From Corinectria fuckeliana (lineage: Eukaryota; Ascomycota; Sordariomycetes; Hypocreales; Nectriaceae), in contig WPDH01000127.1 of the NCBI GenBank assembly GCA_019137255.1, forward strand, positions 1 to 64,000: DNA of 64,000 bases. Direction: 5' to 3'. A program made the position numbers and the translations under genes. The notes beneath the pieces were generated by a model, which made no database searches, was not told where the DNA came from, and saw only the letters and a list, made by a program, of their open reading frames with translations. Of the stretch, positions 24,463 to 35,056 are shown piece after piece (the first letter of the stretch is position 1; each line of letters opens with the position of its first letter).

Positions 24463-25940
24463 TTAAGCCCCGTTCTGGGTTCCATTCGGGCCTCCCCCGT
24501 GCTCTTCCTGGTCGAGCGGCTCGTCCCGCATGGAATGGTCGTCATCGGGCATCACCTCCCCTTCGCTGACCACGGGGAACGGCGTCAAGACGTGGCTGAT
24601 GTCCCCCCACCAAGTTTCTCCGAACCGCGTGTACCAGTCCACCGTGATCTTCAAACCCTCTTCGATTCCCGTCTTCTGTTCCCACCCCAATTTCCGCAGC
24701 TTGGTGTCGTTTGTGGCATACCGCTGGTCGTTGAACGGCCGATCGTGTGTGTACTTTACCCACTTGCGGACTTGCTCAGGGGTATCGCGCGGTATCTTCA
24801 ACAGGTCGAGGAGCTTCTCACAAAGGTCCAGGTTGGAAACCTCGTCGTACGACCCAACGTTGTATGTCTGGCCCACCTGGCCCTTGTGGAGTATCGTATC
24901 AAAAGCGTCCGCGGCATCGCCGGCATACAAGTATCTCCGCGTGGGACTACCGTTCCCATGCAGCGCTACGGGCCGTCCGCGGTTCAGGAGACAGGTAAAC
25001 TTGGGGATGATTTCTAGCAGCGGTTAGCACAAGGTCGAAAAGCTCCCATACGAACTAGGTCGACAATTACTTACTTTCTGGGTACTGGTGCGGGCCGTAG
25101 ACATTGTTGCTTCGCACGACTATGACGGGAAGCTTGAAGCTCTTTTGGTAGGACTGGACCAGCATCTCGGCAGCCGCCTTGCTCGCAGCATACGGGTTGG
25201 TCGGGGCGAGGATGCTGGACTCGAGCACGTCATCATGGTCTGCGTGAATCTCGCCATACACCTCATCTGTCGAGACGTGCATAAAGCGCTTGACTCCTAT
25301 CTTCTTCGCACTCTCTAGAAGAACGTGAGTGCCATACACGTTGGTGTGGGTGAAGCTATATGAGTTGCCAAAACTCAGGTCCACGTGTGACTGGGCGGCA
25401 AAGTGTAGGACAGTGTCAATGGCGTACCGCTCCATACAGTCTAGGACCTGAGACGGGTTGGTTATGTCACCATGATAGAAAGAGAAGTTGGGCTTGTCTC
25501 GTAGCACGCGGGTGTTGTTGAGCGACGAGCAATAGTCTAGCTTGTCAAATGAGACAATGTTGTAGGCATGTGGGTATGTCAAGACAAGATGGCGGACTAG
25601 CCAGCAGGCACTTGGAACATGGATGCGTGGTTAGCACGTGTCGAAGACGTCAGGGCGAGGCTTGGCAATGGACTCACATGAAGCCAGCTCCGCCGGTGAC
25701 CATGATGTTCTTGACGTCAGGACGGGGCTCAAATTTGGTGGTGCCCGTGAGGACGGGCGCCTTTTTCCAGACGTCAGGGTCCTGGACATGTTCGTGGTGG
25801 TCATTGGCCTTGGCTGAGACTAGAAGTATCCATCCAGGTCTGTCAGTACGCGATGGATATTCCTCGAGAGTGAGCGAGTGGGTGAGATGAGTGAGAGCAT
25901 AAAGCGTACCCTTGGCCGAGGGGTTGGTTGAAGCCGTCAT
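24463..25940 (-). CDS. UDP-glucose 4,6-dehydratase (NAD-dependent, SDR family)
   Basis: Four exons: 25940-25910, 25819-25678, 25610-25075 and 25013-24463 (419 aa). The enzyme family makes UDP-4-keto-6-deoxyglucose, the first step to UDP-rhamnose in fungi; assignment to UDP-glucose rather than dTDP-glucose is by family. The NAD-binding motif TGGAGFIA is at 52-59 and is split by an intron. The catalytic S-T-D-E segment is STDEVYGE at 171-178, and the YxxxK pair is in YAASK at 198-202. RSNNVYGP and NVGSYDE are further landmarks. The first intron (25820-25909, 90 nt) is open in frame, so retention would insert about 30 residues. An in-frame upstream ATG at 26051 would add 37 Arg-rich residues. 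I chose 25940 because the protein from there resembles the usual family start. Confidence 0.92.
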
Positions 25941-27543
25941 GATGGCGGGGGAGTCGGTGACAAGCGAGCGTCGCCCTCGTGCGAAGCTAGTGAGCTGCGG
26001 GCATAGGACACGTCGAAAGAAGCGGCTCCCGGCGACAGCAACGTGCGTCATGGGAGTTCAGTCGCGGCTCGTTGGTGAGTGTGAAAGTGGATGTAGATGC
26101 AGATGCAGATGTGGATGTGGACGTGGATGTTGGACGGAGGGGCAGATGCACCCCCCAGCAAGAAAACGGCGTCAAAGCGGGATGACGCGGGCGAGCAAGG
26201 TCATGAGATTGGGATAAGGGCCTTTGCATGCGCTATGAGACAGCGAAGATGCACGGCCAGGTGGAGGAGGGCGGCGAGATTTCAGGATTCGTGTAAGCTG
26301 GGGGGGAAAATTAGATTAGATGAAGGGCATTTGGAGTTGCAGCGGTCGGTTCGGTGGTTCCGTTAGGGGGGACTGCTTAGAACTAGATACTCACTAACTA
26401 GGTTGGTGGTGTGGTGAGAGAGATGAATGGTGTGTGGTGAGTGGTGAGATCCATTGATGATGGACGGACGAATCGTAGAAGACTGTCCCCTGTGGCGTCT
26501 TGCCTCCTGGGCCTAGTGCGCCTTGCCGTTTGACAGTGCAACTATCAGTCCCGAGCAAATGGGCGCGAAAGAACTGATTGTATATTATGCGATAAAGGTC
26601 AACTCCACGGCGAAAACACGTTCACTCTAACTGTACAAATAACAATGCGAAGAAAGCTTTGGTTTTTTGTGGCCGGCTGGAAGTCAGCTGTCTTAGGTAC
26701 CTACTTATCTACTCGGGTAAGTATCGTTAAGCGCACCAAGAGGCTGTCGATGTTTAACGTCGGGTAGACCAATAGTATCCGCCGAGCAGTCCTCCAGTCC
26801 CCAGTCAGTCATGCATCACGCTGTGACGGCGTGACCGTGATCGATCAATCACCCAAGCAGGCGTTCGTGCGGCGGAGAAGGTCGGGGCGAATCGGTCCGT
26901 CGGAGCCCTGTGACACCGGATTGCGCCTCTTGTCGTTCGGAGCATCTCGCCCTGACATGCATGGGCAACGCTGCGCTGCATCGCGAGACAATCGGCCGTG
27001 TCTTCTCTTTGAACGGTTCAAGCCCGGCGGGACACCCGATGGAGTGGACCATCGGTGTTAACTGCCCTCCGCTGCAAGGGGTCGTTCCCTCGTCGCGGAC
27101 TTGACATCCCAAGCGGACACGGGACCCACGCAATCAGTCCGGGAGAGAGAAGACGTGACTAATAACTTAGATAGCCCTTCCTGATTCCTGGTACGGACGA
27201 GCTTCCATCGTTGCGCGACTCGCCATGATCCAAGTTCTAATTGACCCTGACCTAGACAGACTACCTTACGATGGCTGTTCATCATCTAAGCCATGCTTTG
27301 TGCAAATAAACAAGCAAATAAAAAGGTAAACAAGAATCGTAGAGATAGTCTATTCGTAGGTAGATCAACAACAACTCGTTCCTGCAGACGTTACTTGGTG
27401 TTTCGACTCCAATCTGCAAAATACCGAGAAATAGAGTCTCCAAAACAGCCAAGTTCCTGATACGCGAGCGCCCAACTGTAGGGGATATCATCAATGCTTG
27501 CTCCCATAATCTAAGCCTTCTAACCCTCAACGTATTTCCACAG
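25941..27543. other. 1.6-kb intergenic region
   Basis: Holds the dehydratase promoter and 5' leader, including a GATGTGGATGTAGATGCAGATG-like hexamer-rich patch at about 26087-26130 and a GT/GGTGAG-rich patch at about 26400-26450, then the 3' flank of rpf1. No gene recognised. Confidence 0.55.
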
Positions 27544-28776
27544 CTACAGGTTGAACCTCTTGCGGTCCTTCTCCATTTTGGCCTTCCATTCCCATTGCGT
27601 AGCATCGTCGCCTTCGCTGCCGGCTCGTCCAATGCCCTTGTCCACTCTCCTCAACTTCAGCGTAAATCGGGGCCCCAGCTCTTGCAAGCCAGCACGGATA
27701 CTCTCGACGCCCTTCACCTCTTGGCCATCGGCGCCCACGATGCTCTTCTCGGTCGGACGTTTGTCGCGGAAGACGTAGCGGTGTCGCCGGACGAAGATGT
27801 AATCACGCTGGTTGTGCAGCGTCACGACCTGGCGACCCTGGAATTCCGGCCGGGGAGGGAACAGCGTCATGAAGAGCTTCGCCGTCAAAAGACCAAGCGG
27901 GGTCTTGAAGTTGTTGAGGAGAAGCTCGGGATAGTGGTTCGTAGCGTTGCCGTGGCCGGGTAGCTTCTTGCCCTCGACCCAGTTGGTGATGGAGAAGTGG
28001 AACGTCGGACCGGCGGGGAGGTGCACGACAGAAAGACCTGTGGGTTTCTTGGAGTCCTCTTTGAGGAGCACGAGGGTGGTGTACTCTCGGTTCGCTGCGA
28101 ACTTGCAAATCTCTCGCAGCGAGTACTTGTGACTGTGTCGGTGGGCGGACCGGGGGATGTAGGAGCTGTTGGGGAACAGAGCGCAGAGTAGGTTCGCTTC
28201 TTCGTGAAGAGTAGAGTTGAGAGAGGTGGTGACGAGGACCTTGGGCGTAGGAGGAGGGATGTCGGAGAAGAGGGTTGGGAACTTCAGGGCCAAGGATGTG
28301 GGCGTTAGGTCGAGATTCGTGCTGGTAGTGGACGGGGCAACACTGTTGTCCCGTCTCGCTCTGCGTTCTCGCTTCTCTTCCAACGCAGCCTGGCGGGCCT
28401 CGTCGTCCTCCTCATCCGATCCAAGCATACTGTCGGCATCGTCGTCGTCTTCGCTCAGCCCTCCCTCCAGCGCGGCCTGCTCCGCCGCCTCGGCCTCCTC
28501 GATGCGCCGGCGCTTCAGCTTCTCGAGGTCCACCTGCGCACCCAGACTATCGTCGTCGACATCGTCCCAAACACGCTTCTGGTCGATGGTGATGGGCTTG
28601 CGCTTGGCCAGACGGGCCTCCTTCAGCTCGGGTTCGCGGTCCTCTTCCTTCTTTCGGCGGTATCGCATTTCTCGACGTTCCTTGTCCGCCGTCTTCTTGT
28701 GCTCGATGAAGAGCTCTCGGCGCTTGAGTTTGTTGGCATTCTTAAGCGCCTGGTGAGGCGGTTTTGTGCCCGTCAT
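27544..28776 (-). CDS. rpf1: Ribosome production factor 1 (Brix domain)
   Basis: A single-exon gene of 410 aa. Rpf1 acts in the nucleolus in 60S subunit assembly and 27S/5.8S-25S pre-rRNA processing. The N-terminal third is a charged Lys/Arg-Glu coiled region (KLKRRELFIEHKK onward) with an acidic patch (SEDDDDADSMLGSDEEDDE). The Brix domain runs from about residue 179 (KVLVTTS) to about 380 and includes the typical LCALFPNSSYIPR, FHFSITNW, NNFKTPLG and LHNQRDYIFVRRHRY segments. An in-frame ATG upstream at 28902 would add 42 residues; I chose 28776 because MTGTKPPHQALKN matches the usual family start and the extra residues would run into the promoter shared with noc3. Confidence 0.95.
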   Translation of the reverse strand: MTGTKPPHQALKNANKLKRRELFIEHKKTADKERREMRYRRKKEEDREPELKEARLAKRKPITIDQKRVWDDVDDDSLGAQVDLEKLKRRRIEEAEAAEQAALEGGLSEDDDDADSMLGSDEEDDEARQAALEEKRERRARRDNSVAPSTTSTNLDLTPTSLALKFPTLFSDIPPPTPKVLVTTSLNSTLHEEANLLCALFPNSSYIPRSAHRHSHKYSLREICKFAANREYTTLVLLKEDSKKPTGLSVVHLPAGPTFHFSITNWVEGKKLPGHGNATNHYPELLLNNFKTPLGLLTAKLFMTLFPPRPEFQGRQVVTLHNQRDYIFVRRHRYVFRDKRPTEKSIVGADGQEVKGVESIRAGLQELGPRFTLKLRRVDKGIGRAGSEGDDATQWEWKAKMEKDRKRFNL

Positions 28777-29059
28777 TGTGGATGAGTTGCAATTGCGGAT
28801 GCTATGTTGATTCGAGGGGAGAAGTTGGTCGACCTGGAGTTGGACTTGAGCGGCTGGGAAGTTTTGGTGGAGGGGCATCGTCAGAACGGCAGAAAATTCC
28901 AAAATTTTGGCGGTGAAGCTGAATCGCGAGCTGCCATTGGTTCAGGACCAGAGATACCCACCAAGATCTCATGAAGTTTCAACGAAAAGCATCTGAACAG
29001 CCGACAAAACTTATTTCGGTCGCCATAATCAAGATTCTCAGAATCGACACAGCGACAAC
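28777..29059. promoter_or_regulatory. Divergent rpf1-noc3 promoter with RRPE-like element
   Basis: 283 bp separate the two start codons. AAAATTTT at 28901-28908 (within CCAAAATTTTGG) resembles the rRNA-processing element described for fungal ribosome-biogenesis promoters. Because it is palindromic it could serve both genes. No clear PAC element (GCGATGAG) was seen. Confidence 0.55.
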
Positions 29060-31057
29060 ATGGCTCCTGGAGGCTCAAAACGGAGAAAGCTGGAGCACGC
29101 CGCTTCCGACGATGAGACGCGGCCCCAAGTTTCCTCCAAGAAAACCCAGAAATCCTTCTTCAAGAACGCCTCAAACTGGAACCTTGAGCAGGACTACGAG
29201 TCGCGCCCGCGCAAGGGCAAGAAGGCGCACAAGGAGACCAATCGACTGCCCATCAGGACCGCCGATGGTCGGATTGAGCAGTTTCAAGCTCCAGAGGAGG
29301 AGACGGCTGAGATTGAGAGCGACACAGAGTGGCTAGAAGGCCGCGAAGATGAGGCCGAGTCGGAGACTGAGCCCGAGGAGGTTGAGGAGGTGCCCGAAGT
29401 GCCCGAGCCCCAGCAGATCAGAGAAGCGCAGGAGGAGCTGGCCAAAATTGCCACGGCGATGAACGAAGACCCAGAGGAGCACGTTGGCGCGTTCAAGGCC
29501 CTGGCCAAGATCGGACAGTCCAAGATACTGGCGATTCAGATGCTCGCTCTCATGACCCAGATGGCCGTCTATAAGGACGTCATTCCCGGCTACCGAATAC
29601 GTCCTCAGACCGAGGACGGGCCAAAGGAGCAGCTGTCAAAGGGCGTTCGCACGCTGAGACAGTACGAGCAAGCGCTGGTCGGCGGATACCAGACCTATAT
29701 CAAGGAACTGGCCCGCTGCTCCAAGATGGAACTGCGAGCACACCGTGGAGGCCAGAGTCTAGCGAACATCGCCATTGCCTGCGCCTGCACCCTCGTCACC
29801 TCGGTTCCTCACTTCAACTTCCGCAGTGACTTGCTTCGGATTCTCGTCGGCAAGCTCAGCAGGCGCAAGATCAACGCCGACGGCCTCAAGTGCATCGAGG
29901 CGCTTGAGACGCTGCTCCGCGACGACGAGGAAGGCCGTCCGTCTCTGGAGGCGGTGTCGTTGCTGTCGAAGATGATGAAGGCACGCGAGTTCCAGGTCGA
30001 CGAGCGCGTCATCAACCTCTTCCTCAGCCTGCGTTTGCTCTCCGAGTTCTCTGGCAAGGCATCCCAGGACCACGTGGAGGGTGGCGTGACGGTCAAGAGG
30101 AAGCGCGAGTTCCGCACCAAGCGCGAACGCAAGGACAAGAAGGAGCAAAAGTCACTCGACAAGGACATGGAGCAGGCCGACGCCAGCGTCAGCCACGAAG
30201 AGCTTGAGCGCATGCAGTCCGAGACGCTCAAGCTGGTCTTTGCGACCTACTTCCGCATCCTCAAGCTGCGGATGCCGCACCTGATGGGCGCCGTACTTGA
30301 GGGCCTGGCCAAGTATGCCCATCTCATCAACCAGGACTTCTTTGGTGATCTACTCGAGGCCCTCAAGGATCTCATCCGACACAGCGATGAGGACAACGAG
30401 GCTGGGCCTGGTGAGAGCGAGGGCGAGGAGGAGGAGGATGACGGTGACGATGGTGTCCCGACTCGCAACCTCACTCGCGAGGCGCTGCTTTGCACCGTTA
30501 CGGCCTTCGCTCTCCTCGCCGGCCAAGACGCCCACAACTCCCGCAACGATCTCCATCTCGACCTTTCCTTCTTCACCACACACCTCTTCACGTCCCTCCT
30601 CTCCCTCTCCACGAATCCGGACCTCGAGCTCACCCGACCGACCAATGCAGCCGCATCCGCCGCATCCAAGGTCAATGTCCAGACCACGACCGTTCTACTC
30701 CTCCGCTCACTCACCGGCATCCTCCTCCCGCCGTGGAACGTCCGCTCCGTACCGCCGCTGCGCATAGCCGCCTTCGTCAAGCAGCTGATGACGGCAGCCC
30801 TACAGATGCCCGACAAGTCGACGCAGGCAGTGCTCGTGCTGCTCAGTGACATAGCTCACACCCATAGCAAGAAGGTTCTGAGCTTGTGGAATACGGAGGA
30901 GCGTAAGGGCGACGGTCGCTACATCCCCACTAGCGACAGCGTCGAAGGAAGCAATCCTTTCACGGCAACGGTATGGGAGGGCGAATTATTGAGGAAGCAC
31001 TACTCCCCCAAGGTGCGGGAGGGCGTTAAGGTGCTAGAGAAGGCAATGTCGGGATAG
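29060..31057 (+). CDS. noc3: Nucleolar complex protein 3 (Noc3)
   Basis: One uninterrupted exon of 665 aa. Noc3 pairs with Noc2 on pre-60S particles for transport from nucleolus to nucleoplasm and is also linked to replication initiation in yeast. A basic N-terminus (GGSKRRKLEH) and an acidic segment (about 75-110) precede the conserved NOC3 region (about 120-300, with HVGAFKALAKIGQSK and VIPGYRIRP). The C-terminal CBF/Mak21-type helical region includes LLCTVTAFALLAGQ, FTTHLFTSLL and a terminal HYSPKVREG. A Lys/Arg-rich insert (KRKREFRTKRERKDKKEQK) lies near residue 350. It is divergent from rpf1 and convergent with the unknown gene at 31572. Confidence 0.95.
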   Translation: MAPGGSKRRKLEHAASDDETRPQVSSKKTQKSFFKNASNWNLEQDYESRPRKGKKAHKETNRLPIRTADGRIEQFQAPEEETAEIESDTEWLEGREDEAESETEPEEVEEVPEVPEPQQIREAQEELAKIATAMNEDPEEHVGAFKALAKIGQSKILAIQMLALMTQMAVYKDVIPGYRIRPQTEDGPKEQLSKGVRTLRQYEQALVGGYQTYIKELARCSKMELRAHRGGQSLANIAIACACTLVTSVPHFNFRSDLLRILVGKLSRRKINADGLKCIEALETLLRDDEEGRPSLEAVSLLSKMMKAREFQVDERVINLFLSLRLLSEFSGKASQDHVEGGVTVKRKREFRTKRERKDKKEQKSLDKDMEQADASVSHEELERMQSETLKLVFATYFRILKLRMPHLMGAVLEGLAKYAHLINQDFFGDLLEALKDLIRHSDEDNEAGPGESEGEEEEDDGDDGVPTRNLTREALLCTVTAFALLAGQDAHNSRNDLHLDLSFFTTHLFTSLLSLSTNPDLELTRPTNAAASAASKVNVQTTTVLLLRSLTGILLPPWNVRSVPPLRIAAFVKQLMTAALQMPDKSTQAVLVLLSDIAHTHSKKVLSLWNTEERKGDGRYIPTSDSVEGSNPFTATVWEGELLRKHYSPKVREGVKVLEKAMSG

Positions 31058-31571
31058 ATGTACATACCGGATAGACATGGCGCAAGAAAATTAATTTCGC
31101 CGTTATGACTTTGAAGACTAGCTAGATGTTTCGCCTAAGGACTGTTGTATGCAAAATGGCATCGCGATATCTGTTACAGAGGGCTGCTCTACCATTTAAC
31201 CTTGAACACTGATATATCACGGAAAGTAGTCAGTGTAAAGCCTCAAAGTTTGCTTAGTGTCGTCTGGATTAGGCTGTTATACAGAATTCATACATGCTTG
31301 CTCCTCACGTTCTGCTGAGGGTAGCTACCTGTGTCTGGACGAGCATCAGCCCTCGTCCGCATTATGCTTGGCTGCATGTTTCGGAAAGCCCATAGTGTAC
31401 CGTGTTGCTTATCAAATCCACCACTCGTTCCATTATCTCCTTCGCATCATCCATCAATGATCCTTTCAGTGTAGTATTCGAAGCTGAACTGTCTGTAGAT
31501 TCGGTCCTGCCCAGGTTTCTCGACATCCCTCGCAGCCCGCAACTGATGCTCCGGTTAGAAGTAGCCAGCCA
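31058..31571. other. Convergent 3' spacer
   Basis: Between the stop of noc3 and the stop of the leftward unknown gene. Only short frames; presumably two 3' UTRs. Confidence 0.55.
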
Positions 31572-33156
31572 CTACTTAGCCCACATAGACGCCTTCAGAC
31601 CCTTTGTAGGTCTCTTTGACGGGGGTACTAGGCTGACGGAGGTAGGTGGTGTTGGTGGTGCGCCAGGGGTTGGTGAAACACACAAGGGAAAAGTGCCCAA
31701 TGTTCCTAGCTCTGGCATAGACTGGACGACCGCATCGGGGGCATTTGCATCTAGGGAAACATTGACTGGAGTTTGAAGCCATAGCTGGCCGGTGCTAGGC
31801 CCTGGCACGAGTATTCCGTTAGTAAATGAAATCGGGGTGACAGAAACAAAATGACCGCTTGATTGACCAGTCGGTACGATATGATCAGAGTACTGAGCCG
31901 GAATGGTCTGGTCATGGTTCTGTTTTTCAGGAGTCCATTCCGGGGCGTCTGCAGAGAGCTTCGAGTCCATAGGGCGCGTAGGTGTTGAGTCTTCCATACC
32001 TGATTCAGAGTCATTTGACGGGGTATGTGTCGGTGTGAATTCATCTGCCTTTGGGGAAAGCTTTTGATCATCCTGCAACTCAGCGCCAGTCGCTTCATCT
32101 TTAACGAGATTGTTCGATGAAGTTGAGTGAGTGGGAGCTTCTTCAGATTCCAAAAGAGGGTCACTCTGGCCAGCTTTGGTTGGCTGGAGAGCAGGCTGGG
32201 CAGTTGTCGCCGGTGAGGGTGTGATATGCGCAATGCTTAGTGTTGTCAGAGGAGAGTCGGAGGACTGCCTCTTCGAAACCTCTTGCAAGCCTCGGTCTAG
32301 CAAAGAGAACAGAGTGTCTAGGATATTCTCCTTTGGTGTGATCTCCGGACCCTTGACAAGCTGAGAGCTATGAGCTCCTGTCACATTGGGGGGAAGAACT
32401 ACCCGGGAAGGACCATCGACCGATTGAGATGTGGTATCCTCCTCTGATGTGATCTCCAGACACTTGACCTGCTGAGAGCTATGGGCTCCTGCCACATCGG
32501 GGGGCAGATTTACCCGGGCAATGCCATCGACCGATTGAGATGTCTTGGATGGCACCACAGGATCCACTTTAGTGGATGGCGTCTCTAGGATGCTTTGAGA
32601 AAAGTTGTGTGGCTTATCGTCCGCTATTTGAACGACGTTCGCCCTATTAGGATCTCGGATGGCAAGCGGTGCAGGGCTGGAAGTGACAGGCGTTTGAGCC
32701 ACCTGAGAAATTGATGCTGTTTTATTGTTAGATGGTGCTGCCGAAGAGTGTTGTGCGTTACTCACATGGTTCCGGCTTCGCAACTCGGTCTTGACGGCGA
32801 AGGAAATCAACAGCCTTGTTTCCCATGATAGGACCAGGGCCTAGTTTGGATGGGGTAGAAGCCAAGACACCGCCAACGTAGTTTCGTCGACTTGGAGGTG
32901 GTACGCCTGTAGGTGCTGGCTGCTGGGGTGGGAGTCGTTGGGCTGTACTCCGATCTGATCTCTGGGGAGTCCCTTGGTTTGTCTGGGCAAGCCGAGGATT
33001 CGAACCTTCAGCAAAGGAAGCACGGCTCTGAGATCCGGAGCCGCCCATGGAACCTCTATTGCTGGTGGTTTCCCTAGCTGAACTCCTTTTGAAGCCCTGG
33101 GCTAGTTCCAAGGCGGCCTTCAGCTTCGCTGAGTCGTTGTAGCCCGCCCCTTCCAT
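31572..33156 (-). CDS. Low-complexity protein of unknown function with internal duplication
   Basis: Two exons, 33156-32766 and 32716-31572 (511 aa), with a 49-nt intron having a good branch (TCTAAC) and acceptor. I do not recognise the family. The first about 30 residues (MEGAGYNDSAKLKAALELAQGFKR) look helical; the rest is rich in Ser, Pro, Thr and Gln and is probably disordered. The motif PSRRNYVGG and the helix-like GNKAVDFLRRQDR lie near 90-125. A 37-residue unit starting TSQSVDG is duplicated in tandem at about 189-225 and 226-262. No signal peptide, membrane helix or catalytic motif is visible. The frame, codon use and clean splice support a real gene; function is unknown. Confidence 0.7.
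32322..32432 (-). repeat. 111-bp in-frame tandem repeat, second unit
   Basis: Matches 32433-32543 with no indels. Encodes TSQSVDG..RV.LPP.V.GAHSSQ.VK..EIT.E in both units. The period is exactly 37 codons. Confidence 0.85.
32433..32543 (-). repeat. 111-bp in-frame tandem repeat, first unit
   Basis: First unit in protein order of the duplication described at 32322-32432. The two diverge by scattered substitutions, so the duplication is not very recent. Confidence 0.85.
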
Positions 33157-34214
33157 GATAAACTACCCTCTCCCGATCCGAGCTAACGAGAAGTAGAGTT
33201 GCCTAGATAACAGTGTCAGCTTGTGTTTGACCAAACAAGGGCCTAAGGCCTTGAGCTTGGGTGGTGGTCAAGCCGACTGGTGAGAAGCGTACCAGGGATC
33301 GGTTTCTGATCTCGTGTTGGCGCAGCAACAATATGTGCGGGCAACGCGGAGAAGGTTGGAAAGAAAGCAACGGTATGTTCCTAGCTTTGCAACCTATTGT
33401 TAATCATCGTTCTTGTAGAGAGACAGAGGTAGCTTGATGCACTTGTCTCGCAGGTGGGAGCGGCTAGGTCGCGGCGAGCGAAAGAGTACTCACTTCCAGA
33501 AGGAACCAAAGCTTGTCTTCCGGTTCAGAGAGCCAGAAGTAGGAGTAGAATCAGCTGAGCAAGAAGATATTTTAAGGAGTTGGTGTGTGTTGTGGTTGGA
33601 GAGAGAGAAAGGGGAGTCGGCGGGGGGACTGGCGAGGGAAAAACAAGTGGAAGGAGGGAGAACGCGGGAGACGCGACTAGGAGACGAGAGGAAGGGGCAA
33701 CCGACAGAATTTCCGCTGCAGTTGCCTCCACTGGTACCACCTACTTAAGTACAACGAGCGGCTAGTCATCCGCTTCAGCTGTCACTGCATATTCTGCTCG
33801 ATCTTCTTTCATACTCATGTACTCTGATAATCCAAGCCAACAAAGCTCGTCGTGCTCGCCAAGCTCCTGAGATTTCCTTCTTAGTCTTAGCAGATGCATA
33901 GTCTACATCAACTTTCCTTTCCCACCTACTAGGATATGGACATCACTTCATACCAGGTGACGCAGCTAGAACTAAGCCTTAGGTCGCAGCATTAGGGGCA
34001 CGTACATTTTTATGTTCCTCGATCCAGCACATCCAAGTTTTCAGTATTTACGAGCAGCAGTAGCCCACATGAATCCGCCTAGAGACAGTGACAGTTCTGT
34101 CTCTTCCCGATGCCTGTTATGATATTGCCTGATCACCCGCGCAGACTGACTTCGAGGCTTGTCTTCACTGCTTCGTCATGGATCGCATGGCAAGCAAACA
34201 GCTAATCCATACTG
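33157..34214. other. 1.06-kb intergenic region
   Basis: Promoter side of the unknown 511-aa gene. A purine-rich patch (GAGAGAGAAAGGGGAG, about 33599-33614) and short frames only. The right part is the 3' flank of pop3. Confidence 0.5.
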
Positions 34215-35056
34215 TCACTCGTTTCGAGCTCTTTTGGGACCAGCCGTCGTCTCAGTAGCGTTGATTATCGTCGCCAGGTAGTTGGTGTCCCGTGTTTCAT
34301 CCAGCCAAGCTACATCCACTAGTGCCACCGTCTTCTGGACAAACTCCCGCAGGGCACCGGCACCGGGGGCGTCACTCGTGATCGCAACAGAAGAGACCCT
34401 GGGTAGCCCCAAACAGGTGCTCAGCCGGTCAGCGCATGGCTTGGAGAACCCAACCAAACGGATCTTTTTCTCGGGACCAAGGCGGTTTGAGGTAGCACCA
34501 ACCATCTGCGGGAATTGGTAGTTGAAGGATGACGCTTGGTTCCCGCGTGCTACAAAGACCATGGAGTATTGTCGGTCAGCGTTGCCGTCCAAGGGGCCGA
34601 GATTTCTGGTTATCGAGTTGAACCCGACGTCAATCTTGTCGTTTAATTCGGGCATGGGTGGATCTGGGGGTTCTTCGATGGGATCCTGGGACTTTTTGGC
34701 AACTTTTTTATCTCGCTTCGCGGCTCTTTTCCCCTTAGATCGCTTGGTGTAGGTCTGACGGTGCTGGCCGATGGGGTTTAAGAGGCTGTGGATGCCTTGT
34801 TGTTAGGATAACTATGTATATACCCTCCCCTCATATATATATATATATATATATATATAGGAGGTCTCGAGATGACTTACTCGCACAGCAGCTCAAGAAT
34901 AGTGTCCTGGTCTTCGGGTGAAATGGACGGCCTATACACGGTGAGCGAACCATGCAACGAGCTAAAGGACTGTTGGAATTACCATGAAACAGTCGAAAAG
35001 GGCGTTTCCAGCTGATGAACGACTCTCTTTCGGCTGGGCTGTGATGTGGTCGCCAT
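34215..35056 (-). CDS. pop3: RNase P/MRP subunit Pop3
   Basis: Three exons: 35056-34983, 34931-34881 and 34785-34215 (231 aa). Pop3 is a protein subunit shared by nuclear RNase P and RNase MRP, which process pre-tRNA and pre-rRNA. After MATTSQPSRKRVV the exon joins give the family sequence QLETPFSTVSW, then PSISPEDQDTILELLC, then LLNPIGQHR and a basic KRSKGKRAAKR segment, then VGFNSITRNL. The third-exon acceptor at 34786 was chosen because it restores LLCDLLNPIGQHR in phase 2. The C-terminal part (SMVFVARG, IRLVGFSKPCADRL) is the alpha/beta core. The second intron (34786-34880, 95 nt) contains a TA microsatellite. Exons 1 and 2 are too short to stand out as frames. Confidence 0.88.
34833..34859. 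repeat. (AT)n microsatellite inside a pop3 intron
   Basis: 27-bp alternating AT run inside the second intron, upstream (in gene sense) of the CCTAAC branch site and acceptor. Confidence 0.95.

Noticed and set aside
32995..33006. GGTTCGAATCC on the minus strand, identical to a tRNA B box
   Set aside because: It lies inside the 511-aa coding frame (codons for Gly-Ser-Asn-Pro); no A box, acceptor stem or cloverleaf can be built around it.
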